This document shows positions 10,969 to 21,239 of a stretch of 64,000 bases of DNA, one piece after another. A program made the translations under genes and the position numbers. Under the pieces are notes generated by a model. The model saw only the letters and a program-made list of their open reading frames with translations, was not told the DNA's origin and made no database searches. Position 1 is the first letter of the stretch. Each line of letters opens with the position of its first letter. Source of the stretch: Aplectana chamaeleonis (taxonomy: Eukaryota; Nematoda; Chromadorea; Rhabditida; Cosmocercidae); assembly GCA_029168955.1 (NCBI GenBank), contig JAPDOI010000697.1, forward strand, positions 244,498 to 308,497, written 5' to 3'.

Positions 10969-11420
10969 ATTCAGTATACATGCTGGTGAACGTGGTTGAG
11001 ATACTAACTACGGAAATAGAATGGTATGGCTCATAACACAACGCCCACGCATTCTGATACGTCAAAAACGACCCACAATGGCGCTACCCGACTGAGAGTT
11101 GGCCCCGCATTCGCATCTGCCCGCCCCCTGTATTTGCGTCCTTCTAAACAGGGAGCTGGGCCATACCCACCGTCGGCGACGTTTGTGGCTTACCTATTGT
11201 ACCACCCACAAGTGCCGCCGACGGTGAGGTACCCAGCACCCTGTTTTGGAGGAGGACACGCAAATACAGGAAGCAGGCGGTGTTACAGAATGGGGCCAAC
11301 TTCTCAGTCGTGTAACGTCATTCTGGATCGTTTTTGACACTTAAAAAGGAGTAGGCGTTGTTTCTGAGCCATACCATTCTAATTCCGTAGTTATCTCAAC
11401 CACGTTTACGAGCGTGTACT
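10969..11420 (+). mobile_element. TTAA foldback element (AGGCAGC family), decayed copy
   Basis: Starts at a TTAA (10965-10968). Long inverted arms contain ACTACGGAAATAGAATGG, AACGACCCACAATG, TTGGCCCCG and CCACCGTCGGCGAC, and mirror each other around a centre near 11200. The arms match the two elements at 26955-27885. The right terminus is lost after GAGCGTGTAC, so only one end is intact. It sits directly downstream of repeat G. Non-coding. Confidence 0.85.
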
Positions 11421-11439
11421 TTGAGTCTTGGCGGAGAAA

Positions 11440-11640
11440 TAGCCGTGAGATAGCCGCAGAATGCCTTTTTCCCGAGTAATAGCCGCGAAACAGCCGCCAA
11501 ATAATACTTCCCGTGAAATGGCCGCAAAAAAACCGCTAAATAATGCTGGCCGCAAAATAGCCGACAAATATGTGATCTGCTTCGGCCTAGTTTAGTTTAG
11601 CTTAGTTGAGTTCAGTTGAGTTACCCTCTATAAAACGTCG
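11440..11640. repeat. Irregular AATAGCCGC repeat and TATA-like site
   Basis: About eight imperfect copies of AATAGCCGCNAAA at 11445-11570, then a degenerate TTTAG/TTGAG run at 11585-11625. A TATAAAA at 11629-11635 is followed about 20 bases later by ATCATTCGAGG, which resembles the CATTCGGC downstream of the other TATA cassettes. No gene follows. Confidence 0.5.
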
Positions 11641-12430
11641 AAATTCACATCATTCGAGGCGCGAGCGGCGCGCGCTACGCCTCAGCCTCCGCCTACCCTA
11701 CGCTCTCTCACTGTCTCTAACCTCCGCTCCACACCAGCACGCGTAAGAACCATATGAATTTAGCCGTTTTATAGCCTATATGTGCGGTTTATGCGATGGA
11801 GAACTTCCTAGTGCTCCTTAGCCGTGCCCTACTCTCAGCGACAAATCGAAAAAACTTAGCGAAAATTTGTAGTTAATCGTTGAGACCGACACCATGTCAC
11901 TGGAAACTCGTCGTGTAATATCTCGCTTCCCAGCTCCATGAGACGTCTGGGCGTCAACAGTCGTTGAGCGGCTCAGGATCTGGCACGAACATGAAGCTAA
12001 ATCCAATTGGTCGTCCTAGCTGGCTGGAAATCCATCGAAGTCCAAGTCCAGCATTATGGAAGGAGTGAACTTGGGGTTTTCCGTCAGGTGAATTCCACAG
12101 GGAAAGTAGACAAATTACATCACCTTGAACCCGTTCCATGAGAATACACATGAAAATGGCTCATTCTGGCCATCATCGTCAGAAATTTCCATGTTGCTCA
12201 AGTGTTGCTATACTTATGCTCCGCTCGAAATTCAAACTTTTCTCTATAACTAAAGGTGAAATGGGCATTTCTAGCGTTTTGACAAAATCCTACGAGCGGT
12301 TTAATATACTGTACATACATACTTGCCATAACTATATACATATTTATGAGGAACTGAAGAATTGTGAGAAATTAGGAGTCATTACGCTAAGATGTTTGAA
12401 ATGTAAAATCAGGGAAAAATGGAGTGCGAT
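11641..12430. other. No gene confirmed; weak minus-strand frames
   Basis: Two overlapping minus-strand frames, of 65 codons (11954-12151) and 62 codons (11818-12006), look moderately protein-like but lack a convincing donor-acceptor pair. No repeats were recognised except short CT-rich stretches at 11680-11720. Confidence 0.3.
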
Positions 12431-12439
12431 CATGTCGAA

Positions 12440-12650
12440 TATTCAAATTATTCATGCTGAATATTCGAATAAACCGAATATTTCACTTCTTTAAATATTC
12501 GATTATTCGAATAAACGAATATTCCACTTCTTTGAATATTCGATTATTCGAATAACCCGAATAATCTACTTCTTTGAATATTCGAGCATTCGAATTATTC
12601 GAATATTCGATTATTCGAATATTATTCGAATAAACGAATATTCGGGAAAC
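12440..12650. repeat. S3 minisatellite, second array
   Basis: Units with CACTTCTTTGAATATTCG start at 12486, 12527 and 12569 (spacing 41 and 42). They then collapse into short ATTCGAATATTCG repeats near 12600-12640. Same unit as the 10.3-kb array, about 2 kb away. Confidence 0.9.
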
Positions 12651-12699
12651 ACTCTAGTGGCTTCCCGCGTGCCGCGCTTGCGGTGAGGACTATGAATGA

Positions 12700-12985
12700 C
12701 GCCTTAGGTCGATGGTATACATTGTCGCTGTCTTGAGCAACAGTCATGACACTTAGCACAAATCGTGGCGGGACTAGCATAGGAGCAATGGCACTGACCA
12801 TTGTAGGAACAGTTGTCGCGTGTCCGTCGCAGCGACACGTCGCGGAGGACTGACATACAGCGAATCTGCCGATCCCTGTCTTTGTCACTGTCGCTGTCGC
12901 TGTGCAGCGCACTTCGACAGCAACATATTTAAAGGGCGGAAGCTCTGCGACAGGCGGTCGCTTTCGCTGTGAAGAGTGACTCGAC
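12700..12985 (+). repeat. Dispersed repeat F, copy 1
   Basis: Homologous to 20205-20420 in the opposite orientation. Shared blocks include GATGGTATAC, TAGGAACAGTTGTCGC-like, CACTGTCGCTGTCGCTGTGC and TTTAAAGGGCGG-like, then GCGGTCG. It is rich in GCTGTCGC/GCGACAGC words that allow internal pairing. Probably a short non-autonomous element; termini not defined. Confidence 0.75.
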
Positions 12986-12994
12986 CGAGTGTGT

Positions 12995-13110
12995 ACCATT
13001 GGTACCAGGGGTGTGCGGAAAATTCTTTTCGGTAAATTTTTCACCGAAACTTTTTACCGAATTTTTCTTTCGGTAAATACTGTAAAAACGGAAAATTCGG
13101 TAAAAACTCT
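12995..13110 (+). repeat. CGGTAAA-rich repeat, copy 1
   Basis: GTGTACCATTGGTACCAG and GGGGTGTGCGGAAAAT precede a run of TTTCGGTAAA and TTTACCGAA words in both orientations. The same order occurs inverted at 17335-17515. Together they bracket about 4.3 kb of nested elements. Confidence 0.8.
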
Positions 13111-13715
13111 GACTTCGGCTTTTTGGTGCCTATCCCATACAATAGCACAAATGATCCATAATATTTATGTATCATTTTCAAAAGTGCATGAGGATAGCGC
13201 AAACAATGAGTGAGTTTTACATATTAAACAGAGCTCAACGGCTGAACCTGATCAGCGGGACGTTGATTTTGAGAAAAAGTGACATTTCAAAATTTTCTGT
13301 CGTCAAGGCCTTCCTGTAGTCACTCAAAATCGGGCCAGCTTAGAAAAACATCCTTCCCGCCTCAACTGTGCCAGGAGGCGCGCAAAAGTGCTTATTGGTC
13401 AGTGAGGAAAAAAAGGGTAAGAGGGTGCGGGTACGATGATTTCACAATGGAGTCGTTCCAGAACTGCAATGGATTCAGTGTTGTGTCCGGGGGCTCAGAA
13501 AAGAATTTACCCAGTTCCTAAAATATTTGCTTCAAGACTCTGCTGCCTTGCAAATGTGTTGACATTTCTGAATAAAATATGTATTTCTCGGAAAAGTATC
13601 TCTATTAGAAAAAGCACGTGACACAAAAGGTGAAGAGATTGTTTGGACATTCAGAAAGTAAGCCAAGGGGCTAAAAAAGAGTAACAAAAAGAAGGATGAA
13701 GAAGGATATAGCGCC
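13111..13715. other. No gene recognised
   Basis: An 80-codon plus-strand frame at 13279-13521 has no splice or start support. A short AG-rich stretch at 13655-13705 precedes the TTAA element. Confidence 0.3.
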
Positions 13716-14459
13716 TTAAAGGCAGTGTTCACGATGAATATCGCACTCGAGCTCGACCCAAAAGTGGGATTGTTTGGTCGTGAGATAACTAATAGTGAAG
13801 AAACAGCGAAGAAAAACGTCCGGAATAGGCTAAAATAACGGTCTCTAATTTCAGGGCGTGGACGAGAATCATGGGCCCTGCTGATTTCGGCAAGCGCGCT
13901 CTAATCGCGAAATCTGCGCGAATCGATCATGCTAATCGCGGCAGAATTGCTTGGCAATTTGTCGTCGAAACGTGTGCGGCGCCACAAGCTCGTCCGATTG
14001 GGGGCGGACCGGGATATGTAGGGGCACCGGTATAGCTTTCAAAGCCGTTTTTATTGATGTCTGGCCAGTTTTCGTTGCTTTCTTCGATTCTATCCTCTCC
14101 AGCTTCTGCCAACTTAGTGTGCCACACCGAGACCTCGAGAACGAGATTTATCGTGAAATAAAAAAACGTTATCGAAAAAACTACAAAAATCAACTTAGAT
14201 CAAAAACAGCTGAAAAACTATGAAGGTAGCGCTGTGAAAAACGGGCTACAATTGGAGTTTCTACTCTGGAATTCGCTGAGTACCACTCTCGCATCAAGAC
14301 AGGATCACCGGCCGGGTTACGAGAGTGGTATTGAAAAAAGGGGCGGAGTTCTAGCAGCATATCCGGCCCTGAGTGCCCTATATGCTGCCGATATGGATTC
14401 GTGGCTAGCAGCAATATAGCAGCATATTTCGTCGAGTCTCATCTCCTCCTTAGCGGCAT

Positions 14460-14715
14460 ATGCTGCTTTGAGCGCAGCATATGCTGCAGCAATGAATTCT
14501 TGGCCATCAGGCGCATGACAGCATATGCTGCTACAATTAATTCTTGGCTCTCAGGCACAAGACAGCATATGCTGCGGATTCCCGCCGCACATGCTGCTGC
14601 CATGGAATCTTGGCCTTCAGGCTCAAGACAGCATATGCTGCGTGTACCCGCAGCTTATGCTGCTGCAATGAATTCTTGGCTTTCAGACGCAAAGCAGCAT
14701 ATGCTGCCGCATTGT
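14460..14715. repeat. GCAGCATATGCTGC repeat with 22-bp-multiple spacing
   Basis: The palindrome GCAGCATATGCTGC alternates with AATTCTTGGC and TCAGGC words. TTCTTGGC-type words start at 14497, 14541, 14607 and 14673, giving steps of 44, 66 and 66, all multiples of 22. Related words (CAGGATATGCTG, GCAGCATATACTG) occur at 16655-16800. Confidence 0.85.
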
Positions 14716-14735
14716 TAACAATGCAATCCTAGCAT

Positions 14736-14985
14736 CCAGGGGTCGCACGCATCAACGCTCCGGGTTGGGGTAGGGCAGCCGGCGCCTTTGAAGATCTCTG
14801 CAGATCGGAAAATCAATCGTGCTCCTGCAGTGTTCTTGGCTTCCCCAGCCGCCCAGCGTGTAGGGCGCCTGGGGAAGCGAAAGACACTGCAGGGGCACAA
14901 CTGATTTAAGGATCTACGAAGATCTACAAAGGCGCCGAGTGCCCAGCCCTGCCCAACCCGGAGCGTTAATGCATCCGACCCCTGG
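14736..14985. mobile_element. 250-bp foldback, CCAGGGGTCG ends
   Basis: Inverted arms read CCAGGGGTCGCACGCATC then AACGCTCCGGGTTGGGG, followed by GGCGCCTTTG. The centre has CTTCCCCAGCCGCCCAG facing GGCGCCTGGGGAAG. The CAGGGGTCG terminus resembles hAT-type ends, but the flanking eight bases (CTAGCATC and GCGCACGG) are not duplicated. The ends are related to the foldbacks at 15.4-16.1 kb. Confidence 0.85.
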
Positions 14986-15426
14986 CGCACGGCAGCAATT
15001 GTCGCGGATGCTCTCAGCAAAAATCTGCAGCTCTTAGGTTCTGCTCACGTGTATTTGGCGCCGTGCTGCCGTGCTGCGGCGATAACACAAAAAAGAACGC
15101 TCAAGAAAGCTTCTGTAAGGTTTATTATTGCATAACCAACACAAAAATATCGCACTGTCACTTCATTCACTGGCTTGGGCCTGACTGTGGAATAACATCA
15201 ACACATCTTTTCGTTTCTACGGGTAAATCTTGAGTGGCCCCCCGAACTAGTTTTGCACACAAATTTCCATCTCGAGATCTTGAATCCATTAAAGGCAGTG
15301 TTCACGATGATTTTGCTCCTCGTTTTCCACTCAAAACAAAGCCTTGGCAACCAAGTCTTACCAAAATCACGAAGAAACAGCGAGAAACGCACTAAAACGT
15401 CTTATTTCAGTGACATTATTCTCTGA

Positions 15427-15574
15427 CCTGGGATGGCATGCATGAATGCGGCAGCGACGGTGAGGGAGCGCTACGCCGCACGCACGCGCCACAATTTGAA
15501 TTCAAGTTGCGATGCGTGCACGTGACGTGGCGCCTCCCTACCCTGGCCGCCTCATTCATGCATGCCACTCCTGG
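15427..15574. mobile_element. Foldback i, GGCATGCATGAA ends
   Basis: Outer arms GGATGGCATGCATGAATGCG and, inverted, CATTCATGCATGCCACTCC; inner arms GGGAGCGCTACGCC and GGCGCCTCCCTACC. It is the first of three head-to-tail foldbacks with related ends. Non-coding. Confidence 0.85.
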
Positions 15575-15779
15575 GGCGGCATGCATGAACGCAGCGAACG
15601 GTGTAGGGAGCCGCTCCGCGTGCCATGCGCGCAGCGTCGAGCAACGGGGCGGCCCCGAATTTCGTGGCGTGTGTTGATGTGCCTGATTTCCGGGCCCGCC
15701 CCGTTGTTCGACGCTGCGCGCATGGCACGCGGAACGGCTCCCTGACACCGTTCGCTGCGTTCATGCATGCCGCCCCTGG
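15569..15779. mobile_element. Foldback ii, long near-perfect arms
   Basis: Arms of about 90 bases: GGGGCGGCATGCATGAACGC, GCAGCGAACGGTGT, GGGAGCCG, CGTGCCATGCGCGCAGCGTC and AACGGGGCGG, each mirrored in 15680-15775. The loop is about 30 bases. It adjoins foldback i and iii through CCTGGGG junctions, so neighbouring ends overlap. Confidence 0.9.
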
Positions 15780-16109
15780 GGCCGTATGCAAGAACGCGTC
15801 GGCTGGGGCAGGGGCAGTGCAGTCGGCGCCTTTGAAGTTCGCCATTGCTCACAAGACAGGACACGTCTATAATGGCTGGTCACAAGTCGAGACGCGTATG
15901 TCGTGCCCCATCGCTGTGCCCTAGCTGCCCCAGCTAGGAGATTAGAGCGGCTGCAGGCAGCGAGAAAGACTGTTGGGGCACGGCACGCGTGTTTTGACTT
16001 GTAACCAACCACTATAGACGTGTCCTGTCTTGTGAGCAATGGCGAACTTCAAAGGCGCCGACTGCACTGCCCCTGCCCCAGCCGACGCGTTCTTGCATAC
16101 GGCCCCTGG
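15775..16109. mobile_element. Foldback iii, 333-bp GGCCGTATGCAAGAA family
   Basis: The most complete copy of the family also seen at 1.7-2.8 kb and 56.2-57.3 kb. Arms carry GGGGCCGTATGCAAGAACGC, GGCTGGGGCAGGGGCAGTGC, GGCGCCTTTGAAGTTCGCC, ACAAGACAGGACACGTCTAT and TTGGGGCACG-like blocks, mirrored to 16109. The centre contains GCTGCCCCAGCTAGGAGA. Right end is CGGCCCCTGG, i.e. CCAGGGGCCG reversed, hAT-like; no clear target duplication. Confidence 0.9.
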
Positions 16110-17334
16110 ACTAGCTGTCTGGTTGGATGAACATGTTCGCGGTGATCGTCACCGGTAAAAAATTGGACTAATCAAAAATAGAAAAATATTTTAAACAAAG
16201 CAGTATTAGTTAGGGTCCAAAGGAGAGAACGGAGCGACAGAAAGCAGAAAATTGCAAAGGCGGATCCACAAAAGATTTCATTGTCACAACGAAAAGTTCT
16301 AGTGAGAGTAAAAGGGTGGGGTGAGAGTGAAGTATTTGATGCCCTTCCCGAGCGTCTTTCTCTTTCAGTTCTACCCGGTGGCCAAACAATCGATTTAGCG
16401 ATTAATATCAAAATCGAAGATAGTCGTGTACACTGCCTTTAAAGGGAGGTTCACTGGGCACTGGACAAAAAAGAAATATGAATTTTCCAAATACAAGATT
16501 GAACTTACCTTCACGTGGAGTCCTTGCCGAAGACAAGGAGGGGATCAATAGTGGGCTTGGGTCGGGACGCGCAGTCTCATTTTCGGGCTAATTTGAATTC
16601 AAACGCTGCCTGAACCTCGCCGCCGCTTCCATGCGTGTTCGCGCTTCAGGAACTTCGCAGGATATGCTACTGCGTGCGCAGGATATGCTGGCATCTACAG
16701 CATCTACGCAGCATATACTGCTTCGTATACTGTATGCGCTACATATCGTCGACCAATCATGACTGAGTGGGCGTACCCGCACTATATGCTGCCATGACCC
16801 TGCAAATCGGAAAAGAGGCGGAACCAACGAGAGTGGTATTCAACGAGTTCCAGAGTAGGGCCCAAAGATGCCAGTTTGTGCACACGTGCACAGCGCCGAC
16901 CAAAAAGATCGCAGTCTCATGCCGAGATGTCAAAAATCATCGACATTCAGAGGAAGAAATAAATGCAAATTTACCTAATAAAAACAGTTGAACAATGAAA
17001 GAAAGCACTCCAGTCAATGTTTCTGACTAGTTGTGTACATAAATCCGAAGGTTCATTGATTGAAAATCAATTTCAAGCCGGCTGATGTTTTTGATATAAG
17101 AGGTCAACTATGACGATGTTGTGGAGTGGGCTCGTCCACCATCAAAAGACAAGAAAGTTCAGGCTTCAAATTTGGCCCAAAACAGTGGTTTTTTTTCGCG
17201 ATTTTTTCTTATAGGTCCTACTACTCGACACCCAGAAAAGGGTTTAGAGAGAAAAAAACGACAAGCATATTTGATCGCGACCACTGCCTTTAACAGTAGC
17301 AAACCCGTGAAATACGAGTAAGAAGTTGGACGCT

Positions 17335-17515
17335 TAGGCAAGAAACACCCAATTTTTTCGGTAAAAATTTCGGTAAATTTCGAGAAAAGCTCGGTAAATC
17401 GGTAAATCAAATTTTACCGAAAAACACCGGTAAATCCGGAAAAACGGTAAACGGAAAATGCACACCCCTGATTGGGACCATGTGTACCATGTACCAAATG
17501 TATACCATTGGCCTT
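17335..17515 (-). repeat. CGGTAAA-rich repeat, copy 2
   Basis: Inverted relative of 12995-13110: TTCGGTAAATTTCG and GGTAAATCGGTAAATC runs, then CACACCCCTGATTGGGACC and GTGTACCATGTACC. It lies just outside the putative right end of the 13.7-17.3 kb composite. Confidence 0.8.
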
Positions 17516-17523
17516 ATTGTTAG

Positions 17524-18118
17524 AGGCATGGTACACGATGAAAACAGAATTCCAGCTTTTGCGTTCAGTCGGAGTAGTGGGTGATGACAATGTCACCCAT
17601 AAAGCTTGGAGTTCCAAAACCGCCTCTGAATGAAGAATGCTTACCTCAAAACGGCTTCCTAGGTTTGGGGGTCTGGCCTTGGGGTCGATCCGTTGTTACA
17701 AGAAACAAAACTCCGTGGTTGCTGCCGGCTGGCGTGCCTTGACGCGTAGTAGGGCGCAATGCACAAGCCACTCGATTTCATATTTGGCATCGATCGAAAG
17801 CAGGTGACAGCAATGGACGCAGCCGGTTGGCAACCCTTTTGAATTTCGTTCAACTGGTTGTTTTTTGGTTTGAAAATGAAAAGCTTCCAACGCTGCGCCA
17901 TGGAACGAATCGTAGAACTGTTCCTTGCGTTCTCCCCGCAACTATGCCAAGTTGATGTCAGCGCGAACTTCAAACTTGTTTTAAACTTTCTTAAAATGGG
18001 TTTTTCTTGGAAAGTTGACGTTTTTGAGGAGGCCATTTGCAACCTTCAGTCACTATAAGGATACAACAACACGAAAACGTCAAAAACCCGAGTGTGGTTC
18101 TCATCGTGTACGATGCCT
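17524..18118. mobile_element. 595-bp element, TTAG/TTAA flanks, with minus-strand frames
   Basis: Left AGGCATGGTACACGATGA and reversed right AGGCATCGTACACGATGA match at 17 of 18. Flanks are TTAG (17520-17523) and TTAA (18119-18122). Inside, minus-strand frames of 127 codons (17659-18042) and 81 codons (17696-17941) overlap, and a good donor, TTTTGAG/GTAAGC, lies at about 17645. The frames could be captured exon sequence or chance; I recognise no domain. Confidence 0.75.
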
Positions 18119-18696
18119 TTAACCCTGCGATCCAACGACGGCAGGGCCTGAGCGACAGCGATGTCGCAGTGTTCTGCGACCCCGACAGGCCTGTCGTGGG
18201 GTATAGCAATGGCCTAAGCGATCGTTGATAGACACAATCGCTCGAGCGACTATCAATATTTTTCATCGCACTCTCGCTTGCAACGGTGGTCGCCTGCGTT
18301 GCTAGCTATGAACGCTGGAAGAGACAGTATATGTAATTGTGGAATGGTCGTTGAAAGCAATCGAAATTTTCTTCAGGTACTTTGCTGACAAATCTATTGT
18401 CAATTGAAAGAGGATGTGGAGGGGATTTCACATTTGTTCTTGACTTTCCAGGGTCCTACAAAAACGAATTAGCCAAAACGTCAATCGTGTAGAATGATAA
18501 GCATCTTTCGGCTAGCGCTCAACACACTCTCGCATTATTTCGATAATTCTCGTGAAGCCTAGCTTGCTCAGATGAGTCCGGGCGGAGTAAGCAGCGGGGC
18601 GGTCGGTCATGGCAAAACATAACAGTGATAAGGAGATTTTGACATGACAAGTCCGATAAGACTTACTTCGACCGGCTCAAAAAGAGAGACCTAGGC

Positions 18697-18973
18697 TATA
18701 TGTAATGTGCTTATCTGGGCCAAATTCCGACACGCTTTGCGGCCGCACGCGCTCGAGTCAGTCGAGTTTCCAGCGCCAAAGCCGACTCGATATTTATTTT
18801 TTATACAGTTTTCTCCAATTTTGTTTACTTTTCAGTTTCTAAAATCCACCTAGAGTCAACAGATCGGCGGGTGCATCCCTGGAAACTCTTCCGACTCGAA
18901 TGCGCGCGGCCGCAAGGCGTGTCGAGACGCAACTGCGGACCGGAATTTGGCCCAGAAAAGCATAGTATGTATA
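18697..18973. mobile_element. 277-bp foldback with GCGGCCGC-rich arms
   Basis: Arms of about 80 bases run from TATATGTAATGTGCTTATC through GGGCCAAATTCCG, ACACGCTTTGCGGCCGC and TCGAGTTTCCAG, mirrored by CTGGAAACTC to TATGTATA. A central AT-rich loop of about 110 bases is unlike the arms. Ends are AT-rich and could hide a TA duplication. Confidence 0.85.
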
Positions 18974-19188
18974 TCTAACGTCAAAAACGATGTATCTCTA
19001 TTATAAATAAAATGGATACTTCAGTCAGTCTTGGTGTTTTGTCCTCAGTGCATCGCATGCCAACCGGAATCAGCCGTATTATTAAAGCAAGCCTTTTCGT
19101 CTTCTCCAAGGATAGTATACGACGCATTATTGAGGCAGGATTCAGATGCCCATATTTCTGCTACATTTACAATTTGCTTCACACAAAC

Positions 19189-19722
19189 CTGAAATCGAAG
19201 GGGTTTCCCTGCGAATGGCAACGGTAGATTGATTCCAGAGATTGTCTTTCTGCGGTTTTCGGCTGTGGCCGCAGCGCTCATCAAATCACTTGCCATTCGA
19301 ACCGGGTCAAGCTGTAACACTGTTTTTCTTTAATACATATGTAGACATTGGCGAGCCCCTAGTAACCTGTCGATTTCGATTATCACCAGCAGCGGAGCGG
19401 TGAGCCTTGGTGAAACATAACTAGTGATAAGGGGGTTCCGAAGAAAAATCCACCGCTCTGCGCTGTGATAACCGAAAACAGGAGTTCACTTGAAATGAAC
19501 CAGAGCCTACACTTAACCGAGCTCTATTCCAGTCTGTGAAAACCTTGAGAAAAAATAATGGTGGTGCAGCTGATTCAGCTAATGGCAAAAACTTTTTTCT
19601 AGGACATACCGCTTCAAAGTCGGGAATCCTGAACTTCGATTCAATTGTGTTGTCTGAACCACTGTAGTGGAAAATTCCTCTGGGTTTACTTTCTTCAAGG
19701 GCTCGAGCAACGCCGTCTGAGG
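19189..19722 (-). CDS. Possible two-exon gene remnant, product uncertain
   Basis: Minus strand. Exon-like 19722-19610 starts after AAAATTACAG and ends GAAGCG/GTATGT, a strong donor. After an intron of about 300 bases that carries a small foldback, a second segment (19311-19189) starts after AGTGTTACAG in matching phase 0 and ends CAG/GTTTGT. Together about 78 codons remain open. The first includes SDGVARALEESKPRGIFHYSG; GIFHYSG faintly recalls the C-terminal part of RmlD/MAT2B-type reductase-fold proteins, but the glycine-rich N-terminal part and catalytic residues are absent. No start or stop exon was found, so if real it is a fragment. Confidence 0.25.
19374..19480. mobile_element. Small foldback
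   Basis: CGATTATCACCAGCAGCGGA faces TCTGCGCTGTGATAACCG about 50 bases later. The left arm and following ACATAACNAGTGATAAGG also occur at 18590-18640, so this is a dispersed short element. It lies within the putative intron of the 19.2-19.7 kb candidate. Confidence 0.65.
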
Positions 19723-20204
19723 CTGTAATTTTCTCATTAGTGTACAGGAGAGCCGTATGATAAAATCACTGAAATAGCAACTGAACGAAATTATCTAATC
19801 GTTTCTTCCAATCTATGTAGTTGTGTAAATGAATCATGCGGGTCTGGCTACAGCAGCCACTGCAGAGCTCACGACACCTTGGTTAACCCTTTCTCTGGGA
19901 GTACTTGTCTGGATTCAACCGAGGATTAACCTCGAGCCGGGATTTCAACGAGAAGTTGAAGCGAACCTGCAACGAGCAAAAGAACTACCGCAAAAATTAT
20001 GCGAGCTTAACAAGAAACCACCTAGAGATTCCTGCCGCGATTTTCCCGCAAATTTCATAACCAGCGCCGGCTTCTCTGGACCCCTATTTTCAAAAAGTTT
20101 TGCGCTATCCTGGGTATTGGTTCTCTCATTTTGTCAAACGTTCGTGAGCTTCCTAAGACGGAGTGCTGTTGCGCTCCGTCCATAGCGAACGACCAGCGGG
20201 AAGC
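19723..20204. other. No gene confirmed
   Basis: A plus-strand frame of 118 codons (19829-20185) is open and includes a helix-like Glu/Arg/Gln-rich part, but has no splice or promoter context and overlaps the edge of repeat F at its end. Nothing else recognised. Confidence 0.3.
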
Positions 20205-20420
20205 GTCAGGTCAATGGTATACTTTTGCGACACGCCGTTGCGTCGCTCTGCAGAGCGACAACGACCGCCTCTTGCGGAGCTCCCCCCTTTAAATTTGTCG
20301 CTGTCGCAGTGCACTGCACAGCGGCAGTGGCAACGATAGGCAGTCGCAACGCCCTCCGCGACACAAAGGACATGCGACAAGTGTTCCTATGACGGCCAGT
20401 GATGGCTGGCGCATTCAACG
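20205..20420 (-). repeat. Dispersed repeat F, copy 2
   Basis: Reverse orientation of 12700-12985, with matching ATGGTATAC at one edge and CACTGGCCGTCATAGGAAC at the other (minus strand), GTGCACTGCGACAGCGACAA and TTTAAAGGGGGGAGCTC between. Confidence 0.75.
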
Positions 20421-20762
20421 TGTCCGAGGACTGCACGGAATTAGAGATGGTATTGATAATCTATTTCTGCATAGACGAAACACCGAGATTTTGGCGTCCA
20501 GGCAGTGCGGAGATTTTATATTAGGTATAACTATAAGTTCATTACGAGCGCATAAGGCAAACGTGAGAAAAAAATTTAAACAAGTCACGCAAAACATCAA
20601 ACAACGATTTTGAGGGAAAAAATGGAATTAGGAACTAAAAAAGTGTAGTGAGGTCAATCACGCGTCTTAATTGCTGAATCGAGATTTTTCTATCAGGCTT
20701 ACCACAAGGCGTTTGAATCGACCCAGAGATCGCGGAGAGGTGATTCTATTTTAAGGTAACTT
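20421..20762. other. No gene recognised
   Basis: Both strands carry short open frames with no splice support. No repeats recognised. Confidence 0.35.
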
Positions 20763-20898
20763 CGGCATGGATCCTGAAGAGACTTCCCGTTCATTGTTGA
20801 AGGTTGGCGCAAACTCGGTGCCGTATGCTATAACATAGGTGCACCGAGTTTGCGCCAACCTTCAACAGTGATACGAAGTCTCTTCACGATCCATGCCG
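20763..20898. mobile_element. 136-bp foldback, GAGTTTGCGCCAACC family
   Basis: CGGCATGGATCCTGAAGAGA, CATTGTTGAAGGTTGGCG and CAAACTCGGTGC are mirrored exactly after a loop of about 20 bases holding ATGCTATAACATAGGT. Related but more diverged copies lie at 35515-35635 and 37016-37110, and the GCACTGAGTTTGCGCCAACG word sits in the loop of the 60-61 kb foldback. Confidence 0.9.
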
Positions 20899-21239
20899 AT
20901 CTTATGCGCCGCCCGCCCGCTCTAAACGCCAAGCAGCTTCGTCGCAAAGCCTTGCGAGGGCGTCCCAAGATGATTTTGGTGTCACCAGCTCTCGTACGAG
21001 AGTGACGTGAATTGAAAAAAATTGAGATGGCCAAAAGGACACAAGCTGTGCAGCATTTTATATACTATGCACAAGTCCGTTAGTTGTCATTTTACCGAGA
21101 TATGCAAGAAATATTTCGCTTAGGTGCCAATTCACCACTATAGATATCCGGCAGGTTTTCAGTAGAATGAAGGCAAACTCTTTCAGGTATTCGTCCGCAA
21201 ATGGACGAATGGTGGCCGCGGGCACGTTGTTTTACCGGA
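20899..21239. other. No gene recognised
   Basis: Mixed-composition DNA with no open frame of note and no repeat shared with the rest of the window. A CTCTTTCAG at about 21178 resembles a plus-strand splice acceptor but leads into the GC-rich repeat. Confidence 0.35.

Larger units (their letters stand above)
15293..16438. mobile_element. TTAA element, 1.15 kb, interrupted by foldbacks
   Basis: TTAA at 15289-15292 and 16439-16442. Ends are AGGCAGTGTTCACGA and, reversed, AGGCAGTGTACACGA (14 of 15). The first 120 bases resemble the left end at 13720 (both carry GAAGAAACAGCGA). About 680 bases of its interior are three tandem foldbacks, so the original element was probably about 460 bp, like its relatives. 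Confidence 0.75.
13720..17289. mobile_element. Possible 3.6-kb TTAA composite holding nested elements
   Basis: Left end AGGCAGTGTTCACGATGAA follows TTAA (13716-13719). Right end, reversed, reads AGGCAGTGGTCGCGATCAA and precedes TTAA (17290-17293); 16 of 19 positions match. Between them lie the TATGCTGC repeat, four CCAGGGG-type foldbacks and a complete TTAA element with similar ends. Words CTCTGGAATTCG (14268) and, inverted, CGAGTTCCAGAG (16838), each next to an ACGAGAGTGGTATT-like word, may be ends of a further layer. The pairing of the outer ends is inferred; each could instead belong to a separate broken element. Confidence 0.4.

Noticed and set aside
17659..18042. 127-codon minus-strand frame as a gene
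   Set aside because: It lies wholly within a TTAA-type element, overlaps another open frame, and shows no recognisable domain; noted only within the element.
19829..20185. 118-codon plus-strand frame
   Set aside because: No splice sites, promoter or homologous family recognised; its end overlaps repeat F.
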